NCBI GenBank assembly: GCA_049282355.1
Contig: JBAPTW010000171.1
Location: 1 to 48,599 of the forward strand
DNA: 48,599 nucleotides
Direction of reading: 5' to 3'
Source of the DNA: JAGTVB01 sp049282355
GTDB taxonomy: Bacteria > Pseudomonadota > Gammaproteobacteria > HK1
How positions within the stretch are numbered: the first letter of the stretch is position 1; each line of letters starts with the position of its first letter. The translations under genes were made by a program, and so were the position numbers. Shown one piece after another: positions 6,704 through 15,601 of this stretch. The notes under the pieces were generated by a model. That model did no database searches. It was not told the DNA's origin and saw only the letters and a list, made by a program, of their open reading frames with translations.

Positions 6704-8740
6704 GTGAGCGGCTTTCTGCCACAAACTGTGCGTTTTGGACGGGAGATCTGCGGCAGTCTTGCCCTCGCCGAGTGTCGGGAGTGGTGGATGGCGAATGGCA
6801 TTAGTGGGTACGCAGCGGGAACCATATGTGGGACTCTCACTCGACGCTATCATGGATTGTTGTTCGCCCCGCTGCGCGCCCCGGCGGGCCGGGTTTTAGT
6901 GTTCGCGAAGGCAGATGCCACCTTGACTGGTGATGGTCACGCTTGGCCTCTCTATACCAATCGTTGGGTAGGCGGTGTGGTTCAGCCGGAAGGACATGTG
7001 CACATCGAATCGTTCCACTTGGATGGGCGCATGCCAGTCTGGCGCTATGCGATTGGAACGATTCGCCTAGAAGTGCGTGTTTGGATGGAGCACGGCGCCA
7101 ATACCACCTACGTCGCTTACCGGTTGGACCCGGCTTATCACGGCTCAAGCGCCGATCTCGAGCTGGAGGTGAACCTTCTCGCTAATGCACGCGACCACCA
7201 CCACAACACCCAAATAGGGGATTTTCGCGTAGCCATTGAAAGCGAAGGCAACCGCCTCAGGGTTATCCATCGGGATTGGTTTACGCTCTACGTAAAAGCC
7301 TGCGAGGGCACTATCAGTGCCGATGAAACCTGGGTGGAGAAATTCTGCCTCTCGGTGGAACGCGCCCGTGGCCTCCCGGAGCAAGACAACCACTTAAGCG
7401 TAGGCTATGCGACACTTCGCCTGCAACCAGGCAGATGGGTCGGCATTGTGGCAAGTCTCGATGCCAACGCGCCGGACAATTTGCCTGCCGCGCTGCGTCG
7501 ATTCCAAAACCATGATCACGAGGTGCTCGCGACGGCCCGACAGCAGAACCCGGAGCTTCAAGCCGCCCCGGTGTGGCTGGATCAACTGCTGCTCGCGGCG
7601 GACACGTTCGTGGTGTCGAATCCTTGGACCGCTTACCCGAACGGTGAGTCAGTGATTGCCGGCTATCCTTGGTTTGGCGAGTGGGGCCGAGACACTTTGC
7701 TCGCGCTGCCGGGATTGACTCTCGCATGCGGAAGACCCGACCGTGGTAAACGCATTTTGGAGCACTTTGCCAACTTCATCGATCGCGGAATGATACCCAA
7801 CGTGTTCCCAGGTAACGGCCAGCAGCCGACATACAATACAGTGGATGCCGCACTCTGGTATCTCGAAGCGTGGCGAGCGTACGTGGAGCTCACGAATGAC
7901 AGAGCTTCGCTCCGGCGCGTGTTTCCCAAACTGTCCGACATCATCGACTGGTATTGCAAAGGCACCCGCTACGGGATCAGTGTCGATCCCGTAGACGGCC
8001 TGCTAAAAGCCGGGGAGCCCGATACGCAGATTACGTGGATGGATGCTAAGATAGGCGATTGGGTGGTTACCTCCCGCATCGGCAAGCCGGTGGAAGTCAA
8101 CGCACTTTGGTTCAACGCGCTCAACGCGATGGCGTCTTTTGCCAAGCTCCTTGGGTTGGCTGGGGAAACTCATTATAGGATGCTTGCAGCCAAGGCCAGA
8201 GCAGGTTTTCAACGCTTTATTAAGGGCGACGGCCAGGGCTTGCTCGACGTCTTGGATGGACCGTCAGGTCATGATCCGAGCATCCGCCCCAATCAAATTC
8301 TCGCGGTGAGCCTCTACTACAGCCCACTTGAGCCCGCTACCCAGGGGAAAGTGCTGCAGATATGCGCAGAGACCCTGCTGTGCTCCTATGGGCTGCGCTC
8401 GCTGGATCCAGCACATTCCGAATTTCGCCCCCACTACGGAGGCAGCATAAGGGAACGCGACAGCGCCTATCATCAAGGGCCCGTTTGGGCCTGGTTGTTA
8501 GGACACTATGCGCTGGCGGAATACCGAGTGCACGGCGACGCGCGGGTAGCGCAGTCCTGGCTCGAACCCATCGGCGATCACCTGCAGGATGCAGGACTTG
8601 GCACGGTAAGCGAGATTTTTGATGGCGCACCGCCTCATCATCCACGCGGCTGTCCTGCCCAGGCTTGGTCCGTTGCCTGTACGCTTGAGGCGTGGTGGCG
8701 CCTACAACGACTACAGCCACAAAGTAAGGCGAGTTCCTAG
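6704..8740 (+). CDS. Amylo-alpha-1,6-glucosidase (glycogen-debranching-type, GH133)
   Basis: A 678-residue protein with an N-terminal beta domain (about 20-270; WMANGISGYAAGT and TRRYHGLL are hallmarks of the bacterial and archaeal debranching N-domain) and a C-terminal (alpha/alpha)6 catalytic domain. The latter shows GYPWFGEWGRDT (about 325), ITWMDAK and GKPVEVNALW (about 450-470) and SEFRPHYGG with YHQGPVWAW near the end, matching GH133 debranching enzymes. It should remove alpha-1,6 branch glucose from glycogen or similar glucans in the cytoplasm. No signal peptide is present. The start is GTG 6704, preceded by GAGGGAG 8 bases upstream; an ATG at 6675 is out of frame. It stands alone, with no other glycogen gene in the window. 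Confidence 0.9.
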   Translation: MSGFLPQTVRFGREICGSLALAECREWWMANGISGYAAGTICGTLTRRYHGLLFAPLRAPAGRVLVFAKADATLTGDGHAWPLYTNRWVGGVVQPEGHVHIESFHLDGRMPVWRYAIGTIRLEVRVWMEHGANTTYVAYRLDPAYHGSSADLELEVNLLANARDHHHNTQIGDFRVAIESEGNRLRVIHRDWFTLYVKACEGTISADETWVEKFCLSVERARGLPEQDNHLSVGYATLRLQPGRWVGIVASLDANAPDNLPAALRRFQNHDHEVLATARQQNPELQAAPVWLDQLLLAADTFVVSNPWTAYPNGESVIAGYPWFGEWGRDTLLALPGLTLACGRPDRGKRILEHFANFIDRGMIPNVFPGNGQQPTYNTVDAALWYLEAWRAYVELTNDRASLRRVFPKLSDIIDWYCKGTRYGISVDPVDGLLKAGEPDTQITWMDAKIGDWVVTSRIGKPVEVNALWFNALNAMASFAKLLGLAGETHYRMLAAKARAGFQRFIKGDGQGLLDVLDGPSGHDPSIRPNQILAVSLYYSPLEPATQGKVLQICAETLLCSYGLRSLDPAHSEFRPHYGGSIRERDSAYHQGPVWAWLLGHYALAEYRVHGDARVAQSWLEPIGDHLQDAGLGTVSEIFDGAPPHHPRGCPAQAWSVACTLEAWWRLQRLQPQSKASS

Positions 8741-8756
8741 ATCACTTCACCCAGGC

Positions 8757-9065
8757 TCAGGATCCACCGGACTTTATTGTTGCTTCACTGGAAATAAAGC
8801 GGGCACCTATTTCCTGTTCGGCGTCCAGCCAATCTTGCAACTCACCGCCGGCAACAAAACCACGCTGTTCCGCCCTGTAGTAGGCCGCCAGTTCGATCAT
8901 GTGGCGCCGTTTCTCCCCGCCTACAGACGCCCATCCCGAGCTGGCCTTGTCCCGACGAAGCGCCACCAGCCCTGCGCGTTCTTTCTTCGCCCCTTTGGGC
9001 CACGGCGGATTCTGCTTGATGTCGTGAGAACTTTGTTGTGTCGTATCACCGCTTCCTGCGTACAT
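8757..9065 (-). CDS. DUF2934-domain protein
   Basis: A 102-residue soluble protein. The C-terminal half (about 53-92), with RRHMIELAAYYRAEQRGF and LQDWLDAEQEI, fits DUF2934, a short helical domain common in proteobacteria and of unknown role. The N-terminal half is basic and polar. ATG 9065 is preceded by AAGGAAG at a normal distance. It is convergent with the debranching enzyme gene (16 bases apart) and lies downstream of the HU-like gene on the same strand, with a 171-base gap. Confidence 0.8.
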   Translation of the reverse strand: MYAGSGDTTQQSSHDIKQNPPWPKGAKKERAGLVALRRDKASSGWASVGGEKRRHMIELAAYYRAEQRGFVAGGELQDWLDAEQEIGARFISSEATIKSGGS

Positions 9066-9236
9066 TTACTTTTGCTTCCTTGCATTATGTCATGAACCAG
9101 GGAGCTGCCGGGCCACCGCCTTCGGCTGCCCCTTGTCATGCTCCCCATGAATAACCGTAAAGTTTGCCCGTTAACTTATGCTGTTTCAGTGCTGATAAAC
9201 AATCCTGCGCCTCCACGGAGTTGGCGCGAGGGCATC

Positions 9237-9599
9237 CTAGGCCGCAACTTCCTTGAGCGATTTCAAAACTGTGGCCTTGACGACTGTCTTTGCAGGAACT
9301 CGGAGCGGCTCGCCCGTCTTTGGATTCCTACCGGTTCGCGCCTTGCGGTCTATTCGACGAACCTTTATTCCCAACTCCGGTATCGAAAACTCCCCCGAAC
9401 CCCGTTTCATAACATGCCGGCGCGCCATTTTTGCCACCGTATCCAAAACCGCGACGACATCTTTTCGCGCCAGTCCGGTTTCCTCGATAATCGCAGCAAG
9501 GATTTCCCGTTTGGTCTGCTTGGTCTTAATCGCCTTCAGCACAGCCATCTCGCCAGCGGTGGGCGATTCCCGAACTGCTCGAACATTCGTGGTGCTCAT
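9237..9599 (-). CDS. HU/IHF-family DNA-binding protein with N-terminal extension
   Basis: A 120-residue protein. After a 28-residue N-terminal extension it follows the HU fold: the helical part TKREILAAIIEETGL with KKD-like RKDVVAVLD, then a beta-arm with KARTGRNPKTGEP (the conserved GRNPxTG DNA-contact motif) and a C-terminal helix. Classical HU is about 90 residues. The extension and the GEFSIPELGIK strand resemble the longer HU subgroup found as single-copy accessory genes. The start at 9599 is supported by AGAGGTG at correct spacing; further upstream ATGs (9635, 9674) lack this. It probably compacts or bends DNA. Confidence 0.88.
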   Translation of the reverse strand: MSTTNVRAVRESPTAGEMAVLKAIKTKQTKREILAAIIEETGLARKDVVAVLDTVAKMARRHVMKRGSGEFSIPELGIKVRRIDRKARTGRNPKTGEPLRVPAKTVVKATVLKSLKEVAA

Positions 9600-9941
9600 C
9601 CCGTTTTCACCTCTGTTACTCTTTCCCATTGTCATGCATCCTCTTGGCCATGAATCCTCTGCGGATGGCCACAACTGAAGCAGGATTTGAGGACAATCGA
9701 AGCCATCACCCCATGTCGTGAACTGGCAAGAAAGCCCCTACGAAATACCGATACCGACTCAAAAGGAGCCGCGCTCACTCGATAAGACCGAGAACAGCGT
9801 TTTCTCAAGGACATCTCTTAAAAAAATTCTCGACAGCAAAATCAAATACTTTAGGATTCACCGCGTCGATAACACGGTGGTTAAAAAGAAGACATGAAGC
9901 AGCGAAAAAGAGGTAAGACAGTTATCAGAAACGGCGAAACT
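9600..9941. other. Intergenic region between acyl ligase fusion and HU-like gene
   Basis: About 340 bases with no supported gene. On the minus strand CACCG and CGGTG arms at about 9865-9885 could form a small hairpin after the ligase gene, but no T-run follows it. An A/T-rich stretch at 9815-9860 may hold the promoter of the HU-like gene; no clear -35/-10 pair is visible. Confidence 0.35.
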
Positions 9942-12824
9942 TTAAAGAGGAACTTCTTCGTGCCCCAGGTCCGGTTCTCCGCAGTAGCTCAAAATGTGCC
10001 CACGAGCTCGCTCGCGCAGGCTCAAAGCAACTTCCCATGGATCCGACTTCGGCGGCACCGATTCATCACCGGGGTAAATGGGTTGGCCGATAGTAACGAC
10101 CACGTTTCCGCGGCGAAAAAACCACGCATTGGGATGAAAGATGGAACGCGTACCGTGAATAGCAACCGGAACTACGGGCAGACGAGCGGTCGCCGCGGCC
10201 AAGAAAGCGCCCATGTGGAAGGGCAGCAAGCCGGGTATCCTCGTCAATCGGCCCTCTGGAAAAAAACACAGAGATCGCTTTTCTTGCGCCAGCTGCGCCA
10301 AGCGCTCCGCATCTGCCCGACCCTTTTGCCGGTCAAATCGTTCGACAAATTCAGTACCAATGCGCCGTAGGAAGGTTCCGGCAACGAACTGGGTGGCCAG
10401 CTCCGCTTTGGCTACAAAGCTCAGTGGACGAGCGAGTGCATCGAGAATGACGGCTCCATCCAGATAGCTGGCGTGATTGGCAACGAAGACGCAGGGACTT
10501 TCTTGCGGCAGCAGGTTGTCGAAACCTCGCACTGAGCACCCCCAGCCCACGGCTCGCGCCATCACCCTCAAGGCTTTTCGTATTATCTCAAAGCGCCAGC
10601 TAGGTTGCGGCGAGCCCATGACCATAATCCATGTGGGGACAGCAAGCAGCACTAACACGCACCAAACATAAAGCGAATACAGTCGTGCAGCGATGCTCTG
10701 TCCTAAACGGCGCACCCAGGGGACAACGCTCGCCAGCGCAATCCGCGTTAGCTGCCACCAAACCGACTTGGGACGACGCCCGATGGTCCCTCGTTCGTAA
10801 AGCTCGCGGCTTGCAAGGCGTCGAATCTTACCGCTCGATGTTTTCAGCACCGTGTGGGGAGGCACCAGCCGCACCTCATCGGGTGGCATGCTGATGAAGT
10901 CAATCACTACCGCGTTGACCTCAGCGCAAAGCGCGGCGCGACGCGCCGGATCGTTTTCCCGCGTTTCAGCCAAGACGATCAGCCGCTCGGTACCCGAGTG
11001 GGTATCAGTGCTACCGAAAACTGCCACGCATCCCTGCCGGATACCGGGGATCTGCCCGATCCCTTGCTCGACCTCATGGGGATAAATATTGCGCCCGCCG
11101 CGAATAATGATGTCCTTAGTGCGCCCGGTGAGATACACGTCGCTATCGGCGATGTAGGCGCGATCGCCCGACTCCAGCCAATCGCCATCGAAAAGATGGC
11201 GCGTTTCTTCCGGATTACGATAATAGCCACGGGTCGCCGACGGACCACGAAACTGCAGCTTTCCTTCGTAACGCTCTGGAAGCTCGTGCCCGCTTGGATC
11301 GACGATGCGGATTTCGTGTCGCGGTAAGGGTCGGCCGCAGGCGACGAAATGCAGCGCATTTCTGTCAGAGGGATCGGCGGGAATAGCGTGTCCCCCACGC
11401 GTCAGCGGTTCTCGACGTACCCGGTCTACCCTGGGCGCTCGTCCAAGAGGAGGAAACGCCAGCCCGACGGAACATTCGGCAAGACCATAAACAGGAGACA
11501 GGCTTTCGGGGCAAAAGCCAAAGGGCGCAAACCGTTCGATGAAACTTTTCACGGTGCCGGGGCTCACGGCTTCAGCGCCATTAAAGGCAAGACGCCATGA
11601 CGACAAGTCAAGCCCTTCCAGTTTCTCTTGCGAGATGCGCCGCACACACAGTTCGTAGGCGAAATTCGGCGCTGCTGACAGCGTACCGCGATAGCGGTGA
11701 ATGGCCCACAACCAGCGTTCCGGGCGGCTTAGGAAGGCAAGCGGCGACATAATGACCAACGGAATTCCAAAGTAAAGGCTCCCGAGCCATGCGCCGATGA
11801 GGCCCATGTCGTGGTAGAGGGGCAACCAACTTATGAAAACGTCATGGGCACTGGCTCCGATCGCCTCACCACTACAACGAACATTCGCCAATAGATTCTG
11901 ATGCGACAGCACCACACCCTTTGGCGACCCAGTACTCCCCGATGTGTACTGTATTAGGGCAATCTCTTCGGGTCGAAGGGCAGGCTTTCCTTCCAGCATC
12001 GTCGCGCTGCCGACGAGCTCTTCCACGGTCACAACACTTCTCAGCGTTGGCACCTGAGCCGCAAGCAACCGCGCAACCATCTTGGCTTCCGGTACGGTGA
12101 TGAACAATGCCGCTTGGCTGTTGCCGAGAACGGCTACCTGACGACGCAGATGCTCTTCGAGCTGTGCCGGGCGCACCGGGGGGTAAAGGGGTACCGGAAT
12201 ACCTCCAGCAAGCAGGGCACCGAAAAAGCTAAGGAAGTAATCGCGTCCCGTCGGCAGCATGATAGCCACGGCCTGCTGCGATGTTAACCCCGCCTGCTGA
12301 AGACCGGTCGCCACCCTGACTGCTTCTTCATGGAGCATTTTGTAGGTCAGAACTTCGCCTTCACCTTCGTCGCTATAGAAATGGATGTGTGCTTGCTCGG
12401 GGTGCCTTTCCATATGCCAGGCCAGCACTTCTATTAACGTCTGCGCACCCTGCGGTTCCGGTGCTTCCTCTGCGGGGGTCACTTCGTCGAGTGGGGACAG
12501 CCTCGCGGGGGGGGCGTTGCCCGCGGGTGCGGCTTTGAGCACTGCGCTTAGTAGATCCTCAACGGTCTCTGCGCTTGCGAAGATAGACTCTGGTAGCACA
12601 ATCTCGAACAACCGCTCAATACGCGCCAGTAGCTCCACCCGTCCCAAACTATCGAATCCCAGGTCTCGATCAAGTAAGCTCTTCAGTGTCACGGGGCGCG
12701 CCGCCTTGTTGCGCGGATGAAGCTCTGCAGAAAGTGCTTCGACGGCCCGCAATAGCCGTTCGGCATCAACTTTGTGCCCATCCACGCGCCGTCTAACGCT
12801 CGCTCGATGCTGCATAGGATTCAC
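9942..12824 (-). CDS. ACP - fatty acyl-AMP ligase - PlsC-type acyltransferase fusion
   Basis: A 960-residue, three-part protein. Residues about 20-95 are an acyl carrier domain; S59 in GFDSLGR is the phosphopantetheine site. Residues about 125-690 are an adenylate-forming ligase with YTSGSTGSPKGV (292-303), PLYHDMGLIG, SAAPNFAYELC and a C-terminal LKTSSGKIRR lysine; the second and third motifs are typical of fatty acyl-AMP ligases. After a hydrophobic stretch (about 720-745) comes a 1-acylglycerol-phosphate-type acyltransferase with NHASYLD (783-789) and FPEG (855-858). One chain could thus activate a fatty acid as acyl-AMP, load it on its own carrier domain and transfer it to a lysolipid at the membrane. 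It is divergent from the lipoyl-E3 gene. The product is not known; a role in lipid remodelling or in an unusual lipid is inferred. Confidence 0.9.
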   Translation of the reverse strand: MNPMQHRASVRRRVDGHKVDAERLLRAVEALSAELHPRNKAARPVTLKSLLDRDLGFDSLGRVELLARIERLFEIVLPESIFASAETVEDLLSAVLKAAPAGNAPPARLSPLDEVTPAEEAPEPQGAQTLIEVLAWHMERHPEQAHIHFYSDEGEGEVLTYKMLHEEAVRVATGLQQAGLTSQQAVAIMLPTGRDYFLSFFGALLAGGIPVPLYPPVRPAQLEEHLRRQVAVLGNSQAALFITVPEAKMVARLLAAQVPTLRSVVTVEELVGSATMLEGKPALRPEEIALIQYTSGSTGSPKGVVLSHQNLLANVRCSGEAIGASAHDVFISWLPLYHDMGLIGAWLGSLYFGIPLVIMSPLAFLSRPERWLWAIHRYRGTLSAAPNFAYELCVRRISQEKLEGLDLSSWRLAFNGAEAVSPGTVKSFIERFAPFGFCPESLSPVYGLAECSVGLAFPPLGRAPRVDRVRREPLTRGGHAIPADPSDRNALHFVACGRPLPRHEIRIVDPSGHELPERYEGKLQFRGPSATRGYYRNPEETRHLFDGDWLESGDRAYIADSDVYLTGRTKDIIIRGGRNIYPHEVEQGIGQIPGIRQGCVAVFGSTDTHSGTERLIVLAETRENDPARRAALCAEVNAVVIDFISMPPDEVRLVPPHTVLKTSSGKIRRLASRELYERGTIGRRPKSVWWQLTRIALASVVPWVRRLGQSIAARLYSLYVWCVLVLLAVPTWIMVMGSPQPSWRFEIIRKALRVMARAVGWGCSVRGFDNLLPQESPCVFVANHASYLDGAVILDALARPLSFVAKAELATQFVAGTFLRRIGTEFVERFDRQKGRADAERLAQLAQEKRSLCFFPEGRLTRIPGLLPFHMGAFLAAATARLPVVPVAIHGTRSIFHPNAWFFRRGNVVVTIGQPIYPGDESVPPKSDPWEVALSLRERARGHILSYCGEPDLGHEEVPL

Positions 12825-12836
12825 AACCTTTCGAGT

Positions 12837-12862
12837 AGAAAACTTCTAAAGCAGAAAACTTC
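12837..12862. repeat. Direct repeat AGAAAACTTC, two copies
   Basis: AGAAAACTTC occurs at 12837-12846 and again at 12853-12862, 16 bases apart start to start, between the divergent acyl-ligase and lipoyl-E3 genes. It could be a paired operator for either gene. The spacing is not a multiple of the helical turn, which weakens this. Confidence 0.35.
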
Positions 12863-12884
12863 CTCGCGCTACCGCTCAAATCCA

Positions 12885-12912
12885 TTGAGAACAGGGCGAG
12901 AGCAGTTATATT
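12885..12912 (+). promoter_or_regulatory. Candidate sigma-70 promoter of the lipoyl-E3 gene
   Basis: TTGAGA (12885-12890) and TATATT (12907-12912) are separated by 16 bases and lie 50 bases before the ATG at 12962. Both boxes match consensus at four or five of six positions. It is the only good pair in this intergenic region. Confidence 0.6.
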
Positions 12913-12961
12913 AACGTCGAAAACACAGAAAAACTTCCCGCATTCCAGAAAGGATCGCCCC

Positions 12962-14719
12962 ATGGCTAAGATCATCGAGGTGAAAGTCCCCGACATCGGA
13001 GATTTCAAGGATGTCGACATCATTGAGGTCGCAGTCAAACCGGGCGATCGCATCGGCGTCGAGGAACCGCTCATCACACTGGAAAGTGATAAGGCCACTA
13101 TGGACGTACCCTCTCCCTACGCGGGAATTGTTAAGGAAGTAAAGGTTTCCGCCGGGGACAAGGTTTCAGAAGGCTCACCTATCGCCTCGGTGGAGACCCA
13201 GGAGACACTGGAGGAGTCGCCATCACTCACTCCCGAAAAAACGGCTGAAGTCCCATCGGGGCAGCCTTCGGGACAAACCGATGAAATCGCGGCATCGACT
13301 TCGAGCGCTGAGATCACCACGCAACTTGTAGTTCTCGGTGCGGGTCCGGGTGGTTACACGGCGGCCTTCCGCGCGGCCGATCTTGGATTGCGCACCGTAC
13401 TGGTCGAGCGATATCCGACACTCGGAGGAGTTTGCTTGAACGTGGGTTGTATTCCGTCCAAAGCGCTGCTGCATGCGGCGGAGGTGATTTCTGGAGCCGA
13501 AGAAATGCGCCGACACGGCATTGCATTCGAGGCGATGCGCATTGAGCCAGGCAAAGTCGCCACCTGGAAAGACGGCATCGTCAGGCGCTTGACTCGCGGC
13601 TTAGCAGGGCTGGCAAAACAGCGGCAGGTGCAGGTAATCCAGGGTGCCGGAAGATTCACGTCGCCCCAGCGTATGACGGTGGAAACGTCCGAGGGAGAGG
13701 TCTCGATCCGCTTTGAGCAGGCGATCATCGCCGCCGGCTCCCAGGCGACAAAACTTCCTAGTTTTCCCAACGAAGATGCCCGCATTTGGGATTCTACCGA
13801 CGCCCTGCGACTCGACACTATTCCACAACGGCTGTTGATCATCGGTGGTGGCATTATCGGCCTCGAAATGGCCACGGTGTTCGACGCCTTCGGTTCAAAG
13901 GTCACCGTCGTCGAGCTGCTCGATAGCCTGCTGCCAGGCGTCGATCCCGACCTTGTGCGTCCTTTGCAGAAACGCATCACCAAACGCTACGAAAAGATTT
14001 TTGTGAACACCCGCGTCACCGGCATCGAGCCTCGGGAAGAGAATTTACGGGTGTCCTTTGAGGGTCCAGGAGCGCCTGCCAGTGACAACTTCGATAGTGT
14101 CTTGGTGGCCGTTGGACGCACGCCTAACGGCAAGCTTGTGGGCGCGGAAGCGGCGGGGGTCGAGGTCGACAAAGCAGGTTTTGTTGCAGTCAATGCCCAG
14201 CAGCGCACCAACGTCCCGCACATCTTTGCCATCGGGGACATCGTCGGCCAACCCATGCTCGCCCACAAGGCTACTCACGAAGGCAAAGCGGCTGCCGAAG
14301 TGGCTGCCGGTCTGAAATCCGCCTTTGACGCGAAGACCATCCCCTCGGTAGCCTATACTAATCCCGAAGTCGCCTGGACTGGCCTTACCGAGACTGAAGC
14401 AAAGCAGCGCGGCATTGCCTTTGAGAAAGGCATGTTTCCCTGGGCGGCCAGCGGCCGCGCTCTCGGAATGGCGCGTGATGATGGCCTCACCAAGCTCCTT
14501 TTCGACAAGGAAACCCGGCGGATCATTGGTGCCGGCATCGTCGGCCCTCATGCGGGTGACTTGATCGCCGAAACCGTCGTCGCCATGGAGATGGGTGCAG
14601 ATGCCCAGGATTTAGGTCTGAGCATTCACCCGCATCCAACCCTCGCGGAAACCGTCTCCTTCGCGGCGGAAATGGTCGAGGGCACGATCACCGATCTCTA
14701 CCTACCACGCAAATCGTAG
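12962..14719 (+). CDS. lpdA: Dihydrolipoamide dehydrogenase with N-terminal lipoyl domain
   Basis: Residues 1-80 are a lipoyl domain with K44 in ESDKATMDVPSP as the lipoylation site. A Ser/Thr/Glu-rich linker (80-118) leads to an E3 flavoprotein: FAD motif GAGPGGYTAAF, redox disulfide in GGVCLNVGCIPSK, NAD motif IGGGIIGLEMA, and the C-terminal HPHPTLAE His-Glu pair. At 585 residues it matches lipoyl-E3 fusions and exceeds plain E3 (about 475). It reoxidises dihydrolipoyl groups of 2-oxoacid dehydrogenases. The E1 and E2 genes, which often precede such an E3, are absent here, and the window instead encodes pyruvate:ferredoxin oxidoreductase. The start has GAAAGGA upstream. A candidate promoter is listed separately. 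Confidence 0.93.
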   Translation: MAKIIEVKVPDIGDFKDVDIIEVAVKPGDRIGVEEPLITLESDKATMDVPSPYAGIVKEVKVSAGDKVSEGSPIASVETQETLEESPSLTPEKTAEVPSGQPSGQTDEIAASTSSAEITTQLVVLGAGPGGYTAAFRAADLGLRTVLVERYPTLGGVCLNVGCIPSKALLHAAEVISGAEEMRRHGIAFEAMRIEPGKVATWKDGIVRRLTRGLAGLAKQRQVQVIQGAGRFTSPQRMTVETSEGEVSIRFEQAIIAAGSQATKLPSFPNEDARIWDSTDALRLDTIPQRLLIIGGGIIGLEMATVFDAFGSKVTVVELLDSLLPGVDPDLVRPLQKRITKRYEKIFVNTRVTGIEPREENLRVSFEGPGAPASDNFDSVLVAVGRTPNGKLVGAEAAGVEVDKAGFVAVNAQQRTNVPHIFAIGDIVGQPMLAHKATHEGKAAAEVAAGLKSAFDAKTIPSVAYTNPEVAWTGLTETEAKQRGIAFEKGMFPWAASGRALGMARDDGLTKLLFDKETRRIIGAGIVGPHAGDLIAETVVAMEMGADAQDLGLSIHPHPTLAETVSFAAEMVEGTITDLYLPRKS

Positions 14720-14785
14720 TAGGAAAGAAGCGAGCCCTTGGGGTGACTGCGGAATTGCCTCGTTTTTTTGAGCCCGAGTTGCCTG

Positions 14786-15559
14786 ATGCCTGTTCCGCTC
14801 TTCTTCGCCGACTATGGGGTAGGTTCACCCCTGATCATCCTGCACGGCCTTTTCGGCTCGAGCGTCAACTGGCGGCGTATTGCTCGGTTCCTCGGTCAGC
14901 AACACCGTGTCTTGGCGATCGATCTCCGAAACCACGGCCAGTCTGCGCAGGCGCAGACGATGAGCTATGCCGAGATGGTCGACGATCTCTTCGCCCTCAT
15001 GGATCGAGAGGCGTTGCTTCGAGCGACGTTACTCGGGCACAGCGTGGGGGGAAAGGTGGCAATGTTGGCAGCCTTAAGGCAACCAGAACGCGTCGCCGAG
15101 CTCATCATCGTCGACATTGCACCGGTCCAATACCGTCGGGACTACACGCAAATTATCACGGCACTACAAGGTGTGGATCTCAACCGAGTCGCCCGGCGGG
15201 CTGATGCCGACGTTCAGCTCAAGCAATGGATTGCCGATATGCGCCTGCGAAGCTTTTTGTTGCAGAACCTTGTAAGCGAGGCTGGCCGATACCGATGGCG
15301 TGTGTTTCTGCCGGGTCTCGCTCGGGCCCTTCCAGAGCTGCATGGGTTTCCGGATCTAAGCCCAAGGTGTCGTTACTGGGGAAAGAGTCTGGTTGTGCGC
15401 GGGGAACAGTCCGACTATGTGGTCCCTGAATTTTATCCGGTAATCCGTGCCCGCTTCCCTTTAGCCGAGATTGTCTCTATTCCTGGCGCCTCGCACTGGG
15501 TACATGCGGATCAACCTGAACGTTTTCAGTCAGCACTGCAGCACTTCTTGGCGCAGTAA
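14786..15559 (+). CDS. Alpha/beta-hydrolase, YbfF-like esterase
   Basis: A 257-residue alpha/beta-hydrolase. It shows ILHGLFGSSVNW (oxyanion region), IDLRNHGQS, the nucleophile elbow GHSVGGKVA and the catalytic histidine in GASHWVHADQPE. IDLRNHGQS and GHSVGGK are typical of the YbfF group of soluble esterases acting on short acyl or acyl-CoA thioesters. The frame is open from a TTG at 14768, but ATG 14786 puts the first strand (MPVPLFFADYG) at the usual place. No strong ribosome site is visible for either. It follows lpdA by about 65 bases and precedes the coiled-coil gene by 42 bases, so all three may be cotranscribed. The natural substrate is unknown. Confidence 0.85.
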   Translation: MPVPLFFADYGVGSPLIILHGLFGSSVNWRRIARFLGQQHRVLAIDLRNHGQSAQAQTMSYAEMVDDLFALMDREALLRATLLGHSVGGKVAMLAALRQPERVAELIIVDIAPVQYRRDYTQIITALQGVDLNRVARRADADVQLKQWIADMRLRSFLLQNLVSEAGRYRWRVFLPGLARALPELHGFPDLSPRCRYWGKSLVVRGEQSDYVVPEFYPVIRARFPLAEIVSIPGASHWVHADQPERFQSALQHFLAQ

Positions 15560-15601
15560 TTTGCTCTGGCAACGAAATGCATTAAGACGAGCACCGATAT
15601 C

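Noticed and set aside
9632..9814. Minus-strand frame of 60 codons between the acyl-ligase and HU-like genes
   Set aside because: No ribosome site, biased Arg/Ser composition and no family resemblance; it overlaps the HU-like leader.
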